From Stenocarpella maydis (taxonomy: Eukaryota; Ascomycota; Sordariomycetes; Diaporthales; Diaporthaceae): DNA of 64,000 nt. Shown here piece by piece: positions 45,394 to 57,358 of this stretch; the stretch's first letter is position 1; each line of letters opens with the position of its first letter. A program made the position numbers and the translations under genes. Location: assembly GCA_002270565.1 (NCBI GenBank), contig NQMI01000001.1, forward strand, positions 463,575 to 527,574, written 5' to 3'. Under the pieces are notes generated by a model that had not been told where the DNA came from, searched no databases, and saw nothing but the letters and a program-made list of their open reading frames with translations.

Positions 45394-46557
45394 ATGCATT
45401 CACTCAAATCCATCATTATCCTTCTCGGGGCCGCGGCCTTAACGGCGGCCCAAAACTCTACTATTATCACTGTCTCAACCACGTCTTTCGGGCCGTCTAC
45501 TGGGGGGCCCGTTCCTGTGCCCACCACTGTTGTTCCACCTGGAGGCTACTTCAATGAGACCACAATCATGGTTGACAAGTCCTATACTCTTTATTGCCCT
45601 GAGCCCACGGAAATTGTTGTCAAGGACAAGACGTATACCGCCACCGAGCCCACTACGCTCACCATCACCAATTGCCCCTGCATTGTTACTAAGGGAGGGG
45701 CACCTGCTCCGACGCATGCCCCTGGACTCCCCTTTATTCCCACCATCCCCACCGTGCATCATAATACAACCGTAACTATGGTTGTCAAGTCCTACACTAC
45801 CTGGTGTCCTCGACCTATGGAACACGTTGAGAAGGACGAGACATATACCGTCACCAAGCCTACTATGCTCACCATCACTAATTGCCCTTGCACTATCACT
45901 ACGGTAGGAATTCCTGTCTCTGTCTCGAAACGTGCTCGATGCTGCCTATCCGATGTCTGCCTACCCACGGTATTATGGCCAAGTTGAGCTAACACACAAC
46001 CATAATCACAGACATCCAATGAAAAGCCAACTGCGATTCCTCCACCAGTTGTCCAACCACCTCCTCAACAACCTCCTCCGGCCATCCCTGCCCCAGAGGT
46101 TCCTCCTCCAGCAGTTTCTCAGCCGGCCTTTACGGCAGAGGCTCCTCCCCAAGAAGTCGCACCCTCGGTCAACCCTCATCCTGAGGTTCCATCTCCAGAA
46201 GTCGCCCCATCGGCCAACCCTCATCCTGAGGTTCCATCTCCAGAAGTCGCCCCATCGGCCAACCCTCATCCTGAGGTTCCTCCTCCAGAGGTTGTCCCCT
46301 CGGCCAACCCTCCTCCTGAGGTTCCTTCTTCAGAAGTCGCACCGACTGCTGAAGTTCCGCAGTCAGCTGTCCCAACCCCAGAGGCTCCTCCCTCAGCATT
46401 TAACTCGTCGGCCGCTTCTGTACCCACTACGCCAGGGACAGAAACCGCGAAGAGCCCTGAACCCACTTCTCACTCAGATGCGCCCGGGAGAACTGTCGGA
46501 ATCCTCGCCGGTACTATGATGGCCATGGTCTCGTTCTTCTTCACAGTCATATTATAA
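45394..46557 (+). CDS. GPI-anchored cell-surface protein with Pro-rich repeats
   Basis: Two exons (45394-45903, 46012-46557) joined in phase give 351 aa. A signal peptide (MHSLKSIIILLGAAALTAA) precedes two copies of a Cys-containing module. In each copy a Tyr/Thr-rich strand (SYTLYCPEP, SYTTWCPRP) leads to LTITNCPC. This resembles small clock-controlled and cell-wall glycoproteins of filamentous fungi. Exon 2 is Pro-rich with about four 15-residue repeats (EVAPSANPHPEVPSP type). A Ser/Thr stalk and a C-terminal hydrophobic tail follow (TVGILAGTMMAMVSFFFTVIL) after a small-residue omega-site region, the layout of a GPI signal. The protein should be O-glycosylated and wall-linked. Repeat number may vary between strains. 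Confidence 0.85.
46153..46332 (+). repeat. 45-bp tandem repeat, about 4 copies
   Basis: Units start at 46153, 46198, 46243 and 46288, each 45 nt and in frame; the second and third units are nearly identical, the fourth is more diverged. They encode the Pro/Glu-rich stalk of the GPI-anchored protein. Confidence 0.9.
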
Positions 46558-48158
46558 ACAGGGACAAAGAGTTCCGAGCCTGGTCGTCACGTTCCTTTCT
46601 CGTTTCATTCTTAACATGATCACAATACTCTTTTGGGACAGAGAGAAAGATAGAAAGATAGGGCCACTGGCAGTCCCTCCATACACTTGGGCAGTCACAC
46701 AAAGGCTTCAAGGACCCATCGTTAGATAATAAGCGCATGTTTCTTTCATTGGTTTGGGTCAAGAGTCGATTCCAAACTCAATTTTCCTTTGTTCAAATCG
46801 GGGAGGTACAGCTCAGTATCTAATTCCTCCATAGTATCGTTAAATTGAGATTGTAAGAGTCCGAATCCGATGCTGACGGTCGAAAACCTATTATTGCCAA
46901 GATCTCTCATAACCGCCTGCTTCTTCCTTCTCCAATCAACTCATTTTCACTGTGCTCTGATTCATCTGATAGGTACATGTAGAATATTGATAGTTAAATG
47001 ATTGGACAGAACCCTCACTCTGGTGGTTGGCAGTGACAACGGCATCATGTGATGGCTCGTAGATGTTGTGGGCAACGAAATCCGGCATGAGCATGTTACA
47101 GGGTCCATGGCTGAACAAGACGACCAAGCGAATGTGCAGTAGTCAATTGTGTGTAAGGTGACAAACATTTCATTTCTGTATGTACCCATGTCTTTGTGCG
47201 CTTGGTGTACTCATGACTATGGACAAACCAATTCACACATATTGCGACCTTTCAGTCTACCACGTCCAGTGCCCGAAAGACCGCCTCGCAGTCCTCAGAT
47301 TTCAAATGCTTGCCGCTCCAAGCTTATCCTAAAGACATGTGGGTCGCACGTAGTCAAGCAGCATAATTCACCCATTTCGTGTATTAAACCTGAACACGAC
47401 ATATGATGGCTATTTTTTTTATTTTATTTTTTAAGCTACTGAATAGCAGACCCAACGGAATCTGTAAATCGAACCCTCGAAGCGCTCATGACCTTCCGAG
47501 CGGCCCACGACTTGGCGATATCAGTCTAAACATAATCCGCTTCCATGGATGTTGGGCCGCAGGGGACCTAGACCACCTGTAGCGAATAACTTAGCACAAT
47601 CAACGGTCCTCATAACACCTTGAAAAGGAGAATCTACTATGCCGTCTTATTTGCTGCGGATACTGCGGAATCGTCCAGCGGACGGGTGCCATGCATGTTA
47701 CCTAGGTATTGGAGCTATCACCACATGCTACGGCAAACAGGGCTGATTTTCCGTGGCAGCAATCAGCGTTGGCCATGTGCAGCAGCTCCAAGGCGATCAG
47801 GACAGGTTTGGCAGAACAGTACAATCTGTTCAGGAATCCATGCTGGAGTCATGATGATAGAAAGATGTCCAAAATGACAAGTGACAATCTCCCACACAGT
47901 CGGAACTCGAGCCGTCAAAATTGCTTTGTACGAATATGCAACCTCAGCATTCTTCAACATTGACCCAAAGACAAGTGAAATCCTCAGCCAGTTCTGTAGC
48001 TCGCACAGCCAGTCAGCATATCGCTAGATTGCTCCATGGAAAGTGTTTGTGAGATCCTGTTTGTCGTCTCTGAGTCACTTCCGATTCTCAGGAATATGAA
48101 ATGGAGGCGGCTGATACAACAAGAAACTTGAGCCAGTCCTGACGACCTCGGTTTTTTT

Positions 48159-48177
48159 NNNNNNNNNNNNNNNNNNN
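48159..48177. other. Assembly gap of 19 N
   Basis: Nineteen N bases between a T run and a G/T/G homopolymer block (to about 48200). True length unknown. Confidence 0.95.
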
Positions 48178-48400
48178 GGGGTTTTTTTTGGGGGGGGGGG
48201 GTTGAGGCGAAGATACCTAGATACCTGCCTATAGTTGAGCTACTTAACGTTAGGTATGCTCGCCAGCAAGCAAGACACAGTCTCCCGCAAACATATGTAA
48301 AGTGATGTCAAAGATGTATTCAGTATTCAACGCTTGAAAGCTCTATTGGACCGGGGAACAACAGCACCAATGTAGCCTTTGCAAGGTCAGCCTGGACTAG

Positions 48401-49210
48401 GATGCGAAGTCTTTCGCCAGGAAAGATGGCCCGATTGCGTTGGGTCTCAAGCGGAAGGCTCAGGCGTGGGCCGGTGGACCGGGAAGCCTTGAGCGCTTCC
48501 TTGGCACCATCGACCGGGAGATGTTTGTTGGTCAGGATAGGGAGCTCCTGGCCGATGCTCGTGCTGTTTGCGACGAGTGGCGCCGTTCTGACGCCACCGC
48601 CGCGGCGAACACGAATTACTAATGCTGTCCGAGAGCTTCGTCTGGACGCCTGACCTCCAGGAGCTTCTTGGAGTCTTCAAGGTACGGGGCGTCAGGTATC
48701 AGACATCTCAATCAGTTCAGAACAGCCATTTCCATCTTCATGGTTTTTGGAACGAGATTGCAGTCGGGCTCCATAATGTAGCACTTGATATAGCAATTAT
48801 GACGCATTCTCGAAGGGAAATTTGTTCTCATGTCAACGGTGATACCAGAGACAATTTGCAAGTTGTGTGAATTGTGGGAACAGCGGCATTAACTAAAGCC
48901 AAGAGCGGTAGGACGATCTGGACGTCCTTGCAGAACCCACGATTCCTACTGTGAGATATGTCTCATGTTGTTGTCCTGGCTCCTAGAGAACTTACTTCTC
49001 TTCCTCGATACAGTGAACAAGTACTGTTTGTCAGCGAGGACGGGCAGCCCTCGGATGAGGCGCGTGCCTACTTCCGATCTCGAGTCCCGCTGGCGCTGGC
49101 AACAACAACAAGAAGGCTTAACACATTCAAAGGCCGCCTTCTGGATATTTATCCCGCTGGACTCCTACAGAGACTTCACGATCGTCGATACGGCCTGCGC
49201 AGAGTCATAA
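48401..49210 (+). pseudogene. Unassigned coding remnant
   Basis: A run of protein-like sequence starts after a possible splice acceptor (ggactag) at 48401 and reads DAKSFARKDGPIALGLKRK, then LERFLGTIDREMFVGQ and ELLADARAVCDEWRR, ending at TAA 48620. Later pieces in other frames read SFVWTPDLQELLGVFK (about 48635-48680), EQVLFVSEDGQPSDEARAYF (about 49017-49077) and FWIFIPLDSYRDFTIVDT (about 49140-49195). I do not recognise a family. They could be exons of a broken gene, but I cannot join them with splice sites. Confidence 0.35.
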
Positions 49211-49448
49211 CAAAATCAGGGAGATCGTGGTAACTTTTATGGTCACTCTCATTGTTATAGGAATGAGGATACAGTTAGACTATGGACCTGAGATCTCGAA
49301 ATGGCACATTGGAACGAGGTTTCAGGTAAAGGGATAATAATCATCACATATTAAAAATTGACTATGGCATTCAGGACAAATCAATATAGTACAGAAGAAT
49401 AATAACAGAAAATACTATATAGTTCATAGTTTTTGTCATGTTCAACAA

Positions 49449-49520
49449 GCGGATTTGGTGTAATGGTTATCATTCAACCCTTCCAAGGTTGAGACAGGGG
49501 TTCGATTCCCTTAATCCGCA
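49449..49520 (+). tRNA. tRNA-Gly (anticodon UCC)
   Basis: Seventy-two nt fold into a canonical cloverleaf. The acceptor stem gcggatt pairs with aatccgc and the discriminator is A. The D arm contains ggtgtaatggttatc. The anticodon loop cttccaa presents TCC, and the T arm is gggttcgattccc-like. No intron. A TA-rich region lies upstream and no long T run follows immediately. Confidence 0.95.
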
Positions 49521-51055
49521 TTGGTTTTCGCCCGTCCATTAGGAATTATTTTGAATGCGTGCATTTTGTTAATTTTGGCTATATCGAATTATGATAGGTC
49601 CTATGATAATCCACGAGGAAGAGTTGCAAAAATGGAATGCCATGGCTGGATGAGAAATCTGGGACTGAACTTGGTCTAAATGTGGGTATGCGGCTGTGCT
49701 ATGCCGAGGTTAACTTAAAATGTTCAGCACATTTTGCATTTTCTCCCACCCCGAAACATGCCTCCTGCTCGTGAACTCAACAGGCCGTCGCGTGTTAAGA
49801 TAATCTGAGTCGTGCCGCCTACGCGAAGGATAAGCTTCTACACTGGCTATTTAAGTACCTGGGTACCAAGTTTTCAGCACAATGGGTCATCTGGTTATGG
49901 ACCAAGCCGAGGTCTGCATCGTCATGCATCATAGCTTCATTCAGACACATTGCACTGCACCTCAGCTTGGAAACATTGTCATTGCCAGCATAGGCACATG
50001 TTCTGTTAGGTCTCGCATATAGGATCGAGGCAAGGTCACGAGAACATCTCCGAAACCATGCAATCGGCCCGGTTTTTTGGGTCCATCTCGACCCCCTGTG
50101 CTTTGGTGCTGCCCGCAAAGGGGAAGGGGTACCTGGGTACTATTTCTGGGCAGAATGCTTTGCCTTGCAGCCAGCTGACGGCGCATCTTTTAGTGAGACC
50201 AATTCGGGCCTCGTTCGCCGATTCGTTCCATTGCTGGGAACCACAGCCGACGGGACGACTTGCCTGTCATGCCTATGGGCCTCCACAATGACGATGGGGC
50301 TGTCCCTGTCGGCTGGACCCTCTCAAAGTTCCCTCCCCTAGCCTCGGCGTCTACACTAGATCACGGGGCTTCTTGTCGTTTGTTGTCGGTGGAGCGGTAC
50401 TTTGGCCACCAATTCCTCAGACGACGGTGGCAATTATTGAACTCTCGTTGAACCCCTCATAGCCGCCAGTACTAAGTAATTCGCATCGACTGGGACGGAT
50501 ATCGCGCGTGAATATGCTGTGTCAGGCGCCTAGAATGGGCCCCCACCCACAAAAAAAATGTGGCTTTCCGGGACGTGCGGCTCAGGCGCTGCGGAAGCGT
50601 CCGAGCTTCAACAGGCCAGGATGCTCCTCTCCAAGACTGGGCTTTATTATGGGGAGACAGGCCAGTCAGGATACCCCCCCGGATTCTCCGTATTTTCCCC
50701 AAACTCTGTGGGGACCCAACCTGGAGCCGGCCGGGGAGGTCTCAACCAAGAAACAGCTTCGTGCTAGGCGCACAAATTACAAGACGCCGTTGCAGATATG
50801 ATGCTCGTTTACTATGGATCTATGGAGGCCACTGCGGGCTAAGCCTGACCATGACAGGCCCGGGATATCTCGCGCTCCCATGTAGTTGTGGGGCGGCATT
50901 CCTGGAAAATAAGAGGGATCACTTGCCCATTGTTTCTGGGCCATCTGCCCAGTCTCCTTGGCCTTTTCGTGTATCCCCTTGCTTCTTCTTCTTCTTCTTC
51001 TTCTTCCTCCTTCATCCACCGCGTTGGCGTCGACAGAAGCACGCACAGCGCAAAC
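49521..51055. other. Intergenic, no gene seen
   Basis: No exon or further RNA is recognised. The last part is the sugar transporter leader, with a (CTT)n tract at about 50982-51006 ahead of the start codon at 51056. Confidence 0.5.
50982..51006. repeat. (CTT)n tract in the transporter leader
   Basis: About eight CTT units lie 50 nt upstream of the transporter start codon. Pyrimidine-rich tracts of this kind commonly mark fungal core promoters. Confidence 0.85.
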
Positions 51056-53005
51056 ATGTCGTCTCAAGCCAAAATCGAGCCGGCCAAGGAGTCGTTGAGT
51101 CAGAGCGAACATGTCGACGTTCCGGAGGACCTCGAGAAGAAGGACATCCTCAACTCAGATGTCCTGGTCAACCCGGACCTGATGCACGATGCCTTCGACG
51201 GTGAGAAACGCGAGCATGAGATGGGCGTGTGGGAGGCTGTCCAGACCTATCCTTGGGGTTGCTTCTGGGCTTTTATAATGTGCTTCACCATTGTAAGTGC
51301 CACTCCCGCCGCGCTGCCAAGTGGACCGACCAATGCCCAGAAGAGCTTGGTATTGGCGGGTGATGATCTTGGCTGATGCGCCGTTGCTTGCGACAGGTCA
51401 TGGAGTCGTTCGATATGTTCCTTAACGGCAACTTCGTCGCCCTCCCCGCCTTCAAGGAGAGATATGGTGTTGCGGTCGCTGGATCTGCTCAAAAGGCCAT
51501 CGAGACCAAATGGCAGAGTTCCCTCTTCCAGGCCGGCCAATGTGGTGCGTTCGTTGGAGTCTTGTTGGCCGGTCCCATCACCAATCGGATCGGCTACCGC
51601 TGGACTACTATCTTGGCACTGGTGCTTATGAACGCCACAATCTTCATCTCCTTCTTCGTGAGTCCGCCTGCAACCGGTCCCGCTGCTCGCCGCTGAGCCT
51701 TTTGTCTGACCTTGTTCACTTAGGCCAATTCGCTCGAGGTTCTCGTCATTGGACAGGCCTTCGAAGGCATCCCTTGGGGATTCTTCATTGCAAACTCACC
51801 CGCCTACGCCAGTGAGATTGTGCCAATGTCCCTTCGTGGAACCTGCGCGGCTACTCTCCAGATGAGTTGGTCCATAGGCAGCATTATTGTCGGCGGTGCT
51901 ACCTACGCCCTCAACCAGCGAAACGACGAATGGTCTTGGAGAATCCCCCTTGCCCTACAGTGGATCTTCCCAGTGAGCGCAAGACCCCTGCTTACACACA
52001 CAAAATGTTTCCCTAGACGTCCAGATAGCTGACATGTGCAGACCCCCCTTTTGGTCATCCTGTTCTTCGCACCCGAGTCTCCGTATTGGCTCGTGCGCCA
52101 CGGGCGTAAGGAGGAGGCCCTGAAGTCCATCGGGCGCCTCGGTCGCAAGTCCAAAATAAATGCCCAAAACGAGCTCGCCATGATCGAGCGGACAGTGGAA
52201 ATCGAAGCAAAGCATGGCGGCGATCCGAGCCTGCTCGACCTTGTCAAGGGCACCGATCTGAGGAGGACACTCATCACCTGCTTGATCTACACATCACAGA
52301 TTTTCGCGGGCAACCTGATCGCCAACAGGGGCAATTCTTCTTCGAGGTACGTGACATTGTTCAACCCCCCCCCCCCAAAAAAAAAGCTAAGTTTTTTTTC
52401 AGACCAATACTAAACTACAGCTATAGAGCGGGATGTCAACCAACTTCTCCTTCCAGCTGGGCCTCATCAACTCGTGCCTCCAGCTCGTCGGCAACATCTG
52501 CTCCTGGTTCATTACCGCCTCGTTTGGCCGTCGCACCATCTACCTCTGGGGCACAGGAGTCAACATAACCTTCCTCATGACCCTCGGCATATGCGCCTCT
52601 GTCGCACAGAACAGCGCGACCAACTACGCGCAGGCCGTCTTCGGCATCCTGATCTCCTTCGTGTACGCCGGCTCCCTGGGCCCCATCACATACTCCATCA
52701 TCTCGGAGACATCCGCGGTGCGGCTCCGCGCCCTGAGCACCGGCGTGGGCCGCGGTGCCTACTACGTCTCCGAGATCCCCATGATCTACCTCGCCTCCCA
52801 GCTGCTCAACCCGACGGGCTGGAACGTCGCTGGCAAGTGCGGCTACGTGTGGGGCGGCACCGCCTGCGTGTGCTGGGTCATGGCGTTCTTTTTCCTGCCC
52901 GAGCTCAAGGACCGCTCGTACCGCGAGATCGATATCCTGTTCAACCGGAAGGTCCCGGCCAGGAAGTTCAAGTCGACCGTCATCGAAGTGCAAGAGAATG
53001 AGTAG
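51056..53005 (+). CDS. MFS sugar (maltose/alpha-glucoside-type) transporter with a one-base frame break
   Basis: Plasma-membrane proton symporter of the MFS sugar porter family, closest in style to fungal maltose permeases. Five exons: 51056-51292, 51397-51657, 51724-51972, 52042-52346 and 52427-53005. Visible motifs are ESFDMFLNGNFVALPAF after intron 1, GYRWTT in the loop after helix 2, the family signature PESPYWLVRHGR (exon 4), and FGRRTIYLWG in exon 5. The C-terminus is ELKDRSYREIDILF. Exon 4 is 305 nt, one short of a whole number of codons. At about 52325 (gccaacagggg) loss of one base shifts the frame: the other frame reads GQFFFE, which then joins correctly to SGMSTNFSFQLG in exon 5. 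Intron 4 carries C and A homopolymers. Everything else is intact, so this is a very young lesion or a sequence error. Confidence 0.87.
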
Positions 53006-53735
53006 GGCCCTCACGCGAGGTTTCATGTATATTTTTTGGAATACAATGGCGATACTATACATCTCTATACGCCCAGGAGGCCGAGGCTACGATGGTATTT
53101 AGACCCTTGTTCTGGTATGTGCATTTCAGTCGCGGCGAAAGCACTTCTGTATACCGGGCTACGGGACCGAAGTGTTTGTCTCTGATGGTGTAGTTAGACC
53201 GTATTAGTTCTTCATACCTCATGACTTAGCATTATATGCAATAGACGAAGTGCATGGTAACGCCCCCGGCTTCACTTGCCCAGATTTTGTTACATCTGCA
53301 ACTGTTCAACTGGAATACGTCTAATCAGTTATTAACTTGAACATCTTGATACTGGCCAAACGCGCAACTGTACCGCATCGACCTCGCGCCAAGACCAGGG
53401 CTGGTTTTACCTTGGATTCCCATTTCAAATTTTAATTGTAGAACAACGCTCAACAATGGTAGGGTGGCACATTGGTATTGAGAAGTGCTTCTCTGTTGGA
53501 ATGGTTGGATACGTGAGATTAGCCACGGGACTTGTAGGATGGCAAGAGCTTTAAGGAGATCTCACATTCCGCTTCCAGAGGACTTTATCCAAGTTCCGCT
53601 ATGAGTAAATGCTAGCTACCTGACACTGGCCACACCCTCTTTAGGAATCAGAATCAAGCCCACAGGTGATACCTAGGTATATATGACGCGGATTTTTGGA
53701 GCATACGTCACGAGCTGGGGTAGAAAGAGCCCTTT
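53006..53735. other. Intergenic between convergent genes, no gene seen
   Basis: Separates the 3' ends of the transporter and the oxidoreductase. Contains acctaggtatatat at 53671-53684, related to the repeated 12-mer. No exon or RNA is recognised. Confidence 0.5.
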
Positions 53736-55307
53736 TTATAAATGATAATCTCCCAGGTTCGTGACTTTGAGGCCCCGCCTCTCCCAGACAGCATCAATGT
53801 TCATGTCAGCACTGCCGTCATCCTTCAGGTTGACGAAGGGTTGCGCATCTCCCGATTTGGGGTCTGGATTCCTGAAAATGGTGTTCTTGGTCTGCACCCC
53901 ATCCTGTCAGCCAATGTCAAACATGTACCGGGGCATCTTGGTGGGACCTACCAGGCCCAGGGTCAGGTGAATCCCAGCTGGCCCGACCACAATCTCCTCG
54001 CTGGGCTGCCTGCCCTCGACCATGGCTTGGATATTCTTCGCCACGGCGGCCGCCTGGGCGGCGCCAGGCCGGGCAGCCTTGTGCGCGCCCGAGTCGGCGA
54101 CGTCCCCGACCGCATAAAGGTGAGGATACGCCGGGTCCAGGAACTGCAGCGTCGGCCTGACCCTGATGAACCCGTTCTTCGGGTTGATGAGCGAGTCGCT
54201 CGAGGAGGGCGCCAGGTCGCTGAGGAACTGGGTGTTGGGGGTCTGCCCCGTCGCCTGGACGACGAAATCGGCGGTGAGGGTCCGCCCGCCCTGGAGGCTC
54301 ACGGTGATGGGCTCGCCCGTCCCGCCCAGCGGGTATCCTCCGGCCGGGATATTGACCCTCGACCCGCCCACAAACACGACGCCCAGCTCCGCGAACCTCT
54401 CCTTGATCATGTCGCTCAGCTTCTCGTGGTAGACCGGCATGATGTGCTCTCGCGAGTGCACCAGCGTCACCTCTTTGTCCGGGTAGATCTCCTTGAGATC
54501 GCAGGCCATCTGCACGCCGACCGCACCGCCCCCGATAAGAATAACCGACCTGGAGTTCTTGATGCCCTGGTTGTACTTCTTGAGGTACTCGACTCCCGAC
54601 GCCTTCTCATCCGAGGGCATTGAACCGGGAGGAGCGAGGCGCGTTCCTGTCGCGGCGACGAGATATTCGAACGGGAGGTTCTTTGAGCCCTTCCATTCTC
54701 TGTCTAGGGTTAATTCCTTGGGCTTGATTGACACGACTCTGGCCTGCACGATTTCGTGCAGGTCTTTATTTGGTGATGTGTTGAAGAGGCTCGTGTATGG
54801 GATGAATGCCTTGTGCTCGTGACCTGGTAGGATGGCGAATCGTGGCTTGTATTGTTAGCATGGACCCGCAACAGGGCAATACGGAATGGTTCTGCTGCGG
54901 CTGAAGGCCATCTGAAAAGAGCTCGCGTTATGAAGCGATTCAGTACGCACGGAGGGTTCTTGCTGCTGGGAGCGCTCCGATCACGGAACTATGAAGTGCA
55001 AAGGGGCCGGGGCGTCGACTTACAAAAGCGAAAAGGTGGTTAAAGTGGCTGTGGGGATCAATGAGGAGTACCTGAAGTATGTGTTTAGTAGATTGGAATC
55101 CAGGAGGGCTAATAGAGATGGAGTGTACGTACACGATGAGTTGGGGGCAGCAGGTTGGCGAGTTCCTTGGCTGCATTCTATCTCATCATTCTTGTTAGTG
55201 ACATGAAGCTCGGCGCAGACCAGCACGCATGGGGGATCTGCTCGCTCGCTTACCGTGCCAACATATGATCCGCCAACTACCACGACGTTCCTTAGTCCTG
55301 AAGCCAT
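53736..55307 (-). CDS. AIF/FSP1-like FAD-dependent NAD(P)H oxidoreductase
   Basis: Pyridine nucleotide-disulfide type flavoprotein of the AIFM2/AMID group, likely an NAD(P)H-quinone reductase. Five exons: 55307-55254, 55177-55133, 55071-55024, 54845-53952 and 53891-53736. All are in phase and give 398 aa. The FAD motif VVVVGGSYVGT is split from NAAKELANLLP by intron 1. PHSHFNHLFAFPRFAILPG is built across introns 2-3. The second nucleotide site is SVILIGGGAVGVQMA. The FAD-binding LYAVGDVAD lies near the C-terminal third. The last intron (53951-53892) removes an apparent in-frame TGA and joins LTLGL to TKNTIFRNP. The C-terminus ends GDYHL. No clear targeting signal is present. The frame is intact. 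Confidence 0.9.
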
Positions 55308-55898
55308 GTTTGACGGTGTTTCGGTTTTTTTTTTAAAAAAAAATAGTCCAGAAGATACCACGCGAATGTTCTGAGAGCAAGGAACGAAATCGGTAGCTTA
55401 TGTAGTCAAGCGACCTGTCTCGTACTTACAAATGCGGGGCCGGCGTTAATTGCGGAAACAAGCGAGGGCTGATCAGATTGATAAGATGATGGATTCCGGA
55501 GAAGCTGTCCATCCGCAAGACATGGGGAGAGAAGAGAAGAGACTCCAGGAGAAAACGGCCCGGCCGTCACCTCGGGCCCCGGCCTCGGAGATGTCGCCGC
55601 TAAGACGTGTCCCGGAAAGGTGGAGGTTAGTGCCACGCACAGAGGTACGTATTTCCAGCTCGGCTCGGATTAAAATCCTCGAAACTGCTTTCATTCTCTG
55701 CACGGAGCTTGACTCACTCGTCTAAGCTTGGGCCTTGGGCCGGGGCTATTTTCATCCGATGCGCTCCAGTTCTCTGGCGCTCATGCCGGACAGAGGGAGA
55801 TCTTCAACCTTTGGTATTTCACTGACTCATAAATCATATCATTTCGTTAGTCCGGGTGATTCCTTTCCCGCGTCGACTAGCCTTGCACTTGCGCATCT
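55308..55898. other. Intergenic, no gene seen
   Basis: Promoter of the oxidoreductase and 3' end of the receptor gene. A T run followed by an A run lies at about 55324-55345. No exon is recognised. Confidence 0.5.
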
Positions 55899-57358
55899 TT
55901 AACAGGCCTGCTCTTGTAGTATGCCGCCTCGTTCACATCCTCTGCCGGGGTCTGAGCCTCGCCGTTCCTCTGTATTATCAACGTCGGGCTGTCTATACTG
56001 CCCCCCCCCCCCCGGGCCTCGCTCCTGTTTCCTGTCCCCGCTAACTTCGGATGGCGCGTCGCGGTCCTTCGGACTGTGGTGAGATTGCATCTCGACGTCG
56101 TTTACCTCGAAGATATGCTCTGAACTGTCGGAGTCGTGGTGGCGCCTCGGCATCGCCAGTTTGAGCCCTGAGCCCCTGGGATCTCGGCTCCTGCATTTTG
56201 TCGCCCGGCTGCTCGCCCCTGCGGTGCATTGGTTCGTGTTGCCGCCTGAGCTCGTCTCGAGTCTTCCCAGCCAGGGCGAGAGCCATTTTCTGAAGAGCGG
56301 GATGGTAGGTGCCAAATTGGTTGTCACCATGCCCACAAAGCACTCTCGCAAGGCCCACGCGCCGTCGCCGTTGCTGTTAGAGTTCTGGGAAACGTCAGCG
56401 ACGGAACACCTCTGGCGGCCTCGGGGAACATCTTACCGCGACAAGAACAACGACCCTCACGATCGCCATGGCTGTGATGAGGCTGCTGCAGCTGAAGAGG
56501 CTGATAAGAGAGATCTTCTGCACCCTCCCGAGCGAGGCTCGCAGCAAAGCTGGAACAGGTATGGAAATCAGGTAGAAATCCGTCAAGATGTTGCCAGCCA
56601 GTGTAACACCAATCAGGACCGGCGACACCCCGGCGTAGCAGACAGGTCCAGGATCGGGAAAGATTTGCCACATCTTGTTGAGCGGCCGGCAGCTCGCGAG
56701 GACAGTAATGACGATCGAAACCCAGGTACTGACTAGGAGGATCGTCCCAATCCATGCCCTCGTTCTTGCCCAAGTAATACCCTCCTGTGCCCAAATTAGT
56801 CTCTTCATCCGGGTGAACAGCTAGCTCATGACAGACGCGGGACAGGGACTGCATGTGGCGCAAAGTCGACAGCTTACCGTGAGCCGGACCACAAAGAAAC
56901 ACAGGAGCGATCCTTTTAGCAGCCACAGGACCACCGAGTACGATATCCACCCAGCTAACTGCAGCTTGGATCCCAAGACGCGCAGCCCAAACTCCTGGCT
57001 ATCAGGCCCGTCCTGGGCCAGCCTAGCACGGTATTCGGCTGACATCGAGTCGTTCGCAATACCGATCGCTGTGACGCCAATGACATAGACCTCGGCGGTG
57101 AGGATAACATACCAGACCTGGAGGCTGTCAGCAGAATCCCAAGGCTTGCGGGGGGTAGATACTCACCACTGCGAGCCAGACGAGGTAGTCATCCCAGCCG
57201 AACCCACTCCTGCCGGGGATGCTAGCACGCGCGTAGGTGCGCAAGGCCGTGATGATTATTATTATCACGAGATACACGACCCACTCGACTGCCAGCTCGA
57301 TGGTGGCTGCCCCGGAAGCGGCGCCCACTGCATCCAGTGTCGCATTCCCGGTGCTCAT
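55899..57358 (-). CDS. Pth11/SAT4-type seven-helix membrane protein
   Basis: Rhodopsin-domain fungal membrane protein, the class that includes Pth11-like receptors. Four exons (57358-57167, 57117-56878, 56820-56437, 56384-55899) join in phase to 433 aa. The order is N-terminal helix (EWVVYLVIIIIITALRTYAR) with GFGWDDYLVWLA, then VWYVILTAEVYVIGVTAI, LQLAGWISYSVVLWLLKGSL, and ARTRAWIGTILLVSTWVSIV. CRPLNKMW and PVCYAG carry the conserved loop Cys pair, followed by VTLAGNILTDFYLISIPVPAL, LISLFSCSSLITAMAIVRVV, and MVTTNLAPTIPLF. A polar tail rich in Arg, Ser and Gly follows. No CFEM domain precedes it. The frame is intact, unlike the related gene at 11 kb. Ligand unknown. Confidence 0.9.

Larger units (their letters stand above)
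46558..49448. other. Intergenic with an assembly gap and coding scraps
   Basis: Mostly without recognisable genes. It includes a 19-N gap and, after 48401, protein-like scraps described separately. Confidence 0.45.

Noticed and set aside
52436..53062. 208-aa minus-strand open frame over the last transporter exon
   Set aside because: Shadow of the transporter coding sequence; low-complexity Gly/Asp/Ala composition.
53892..53951. In-frame TGA near the end of the AIF-like gene as a sign of decay
   Set aside because: A standard 60-nt intron (gtaggt ... gtgcag, with ctgac branch site) removes it and restores the expected C-terminus.
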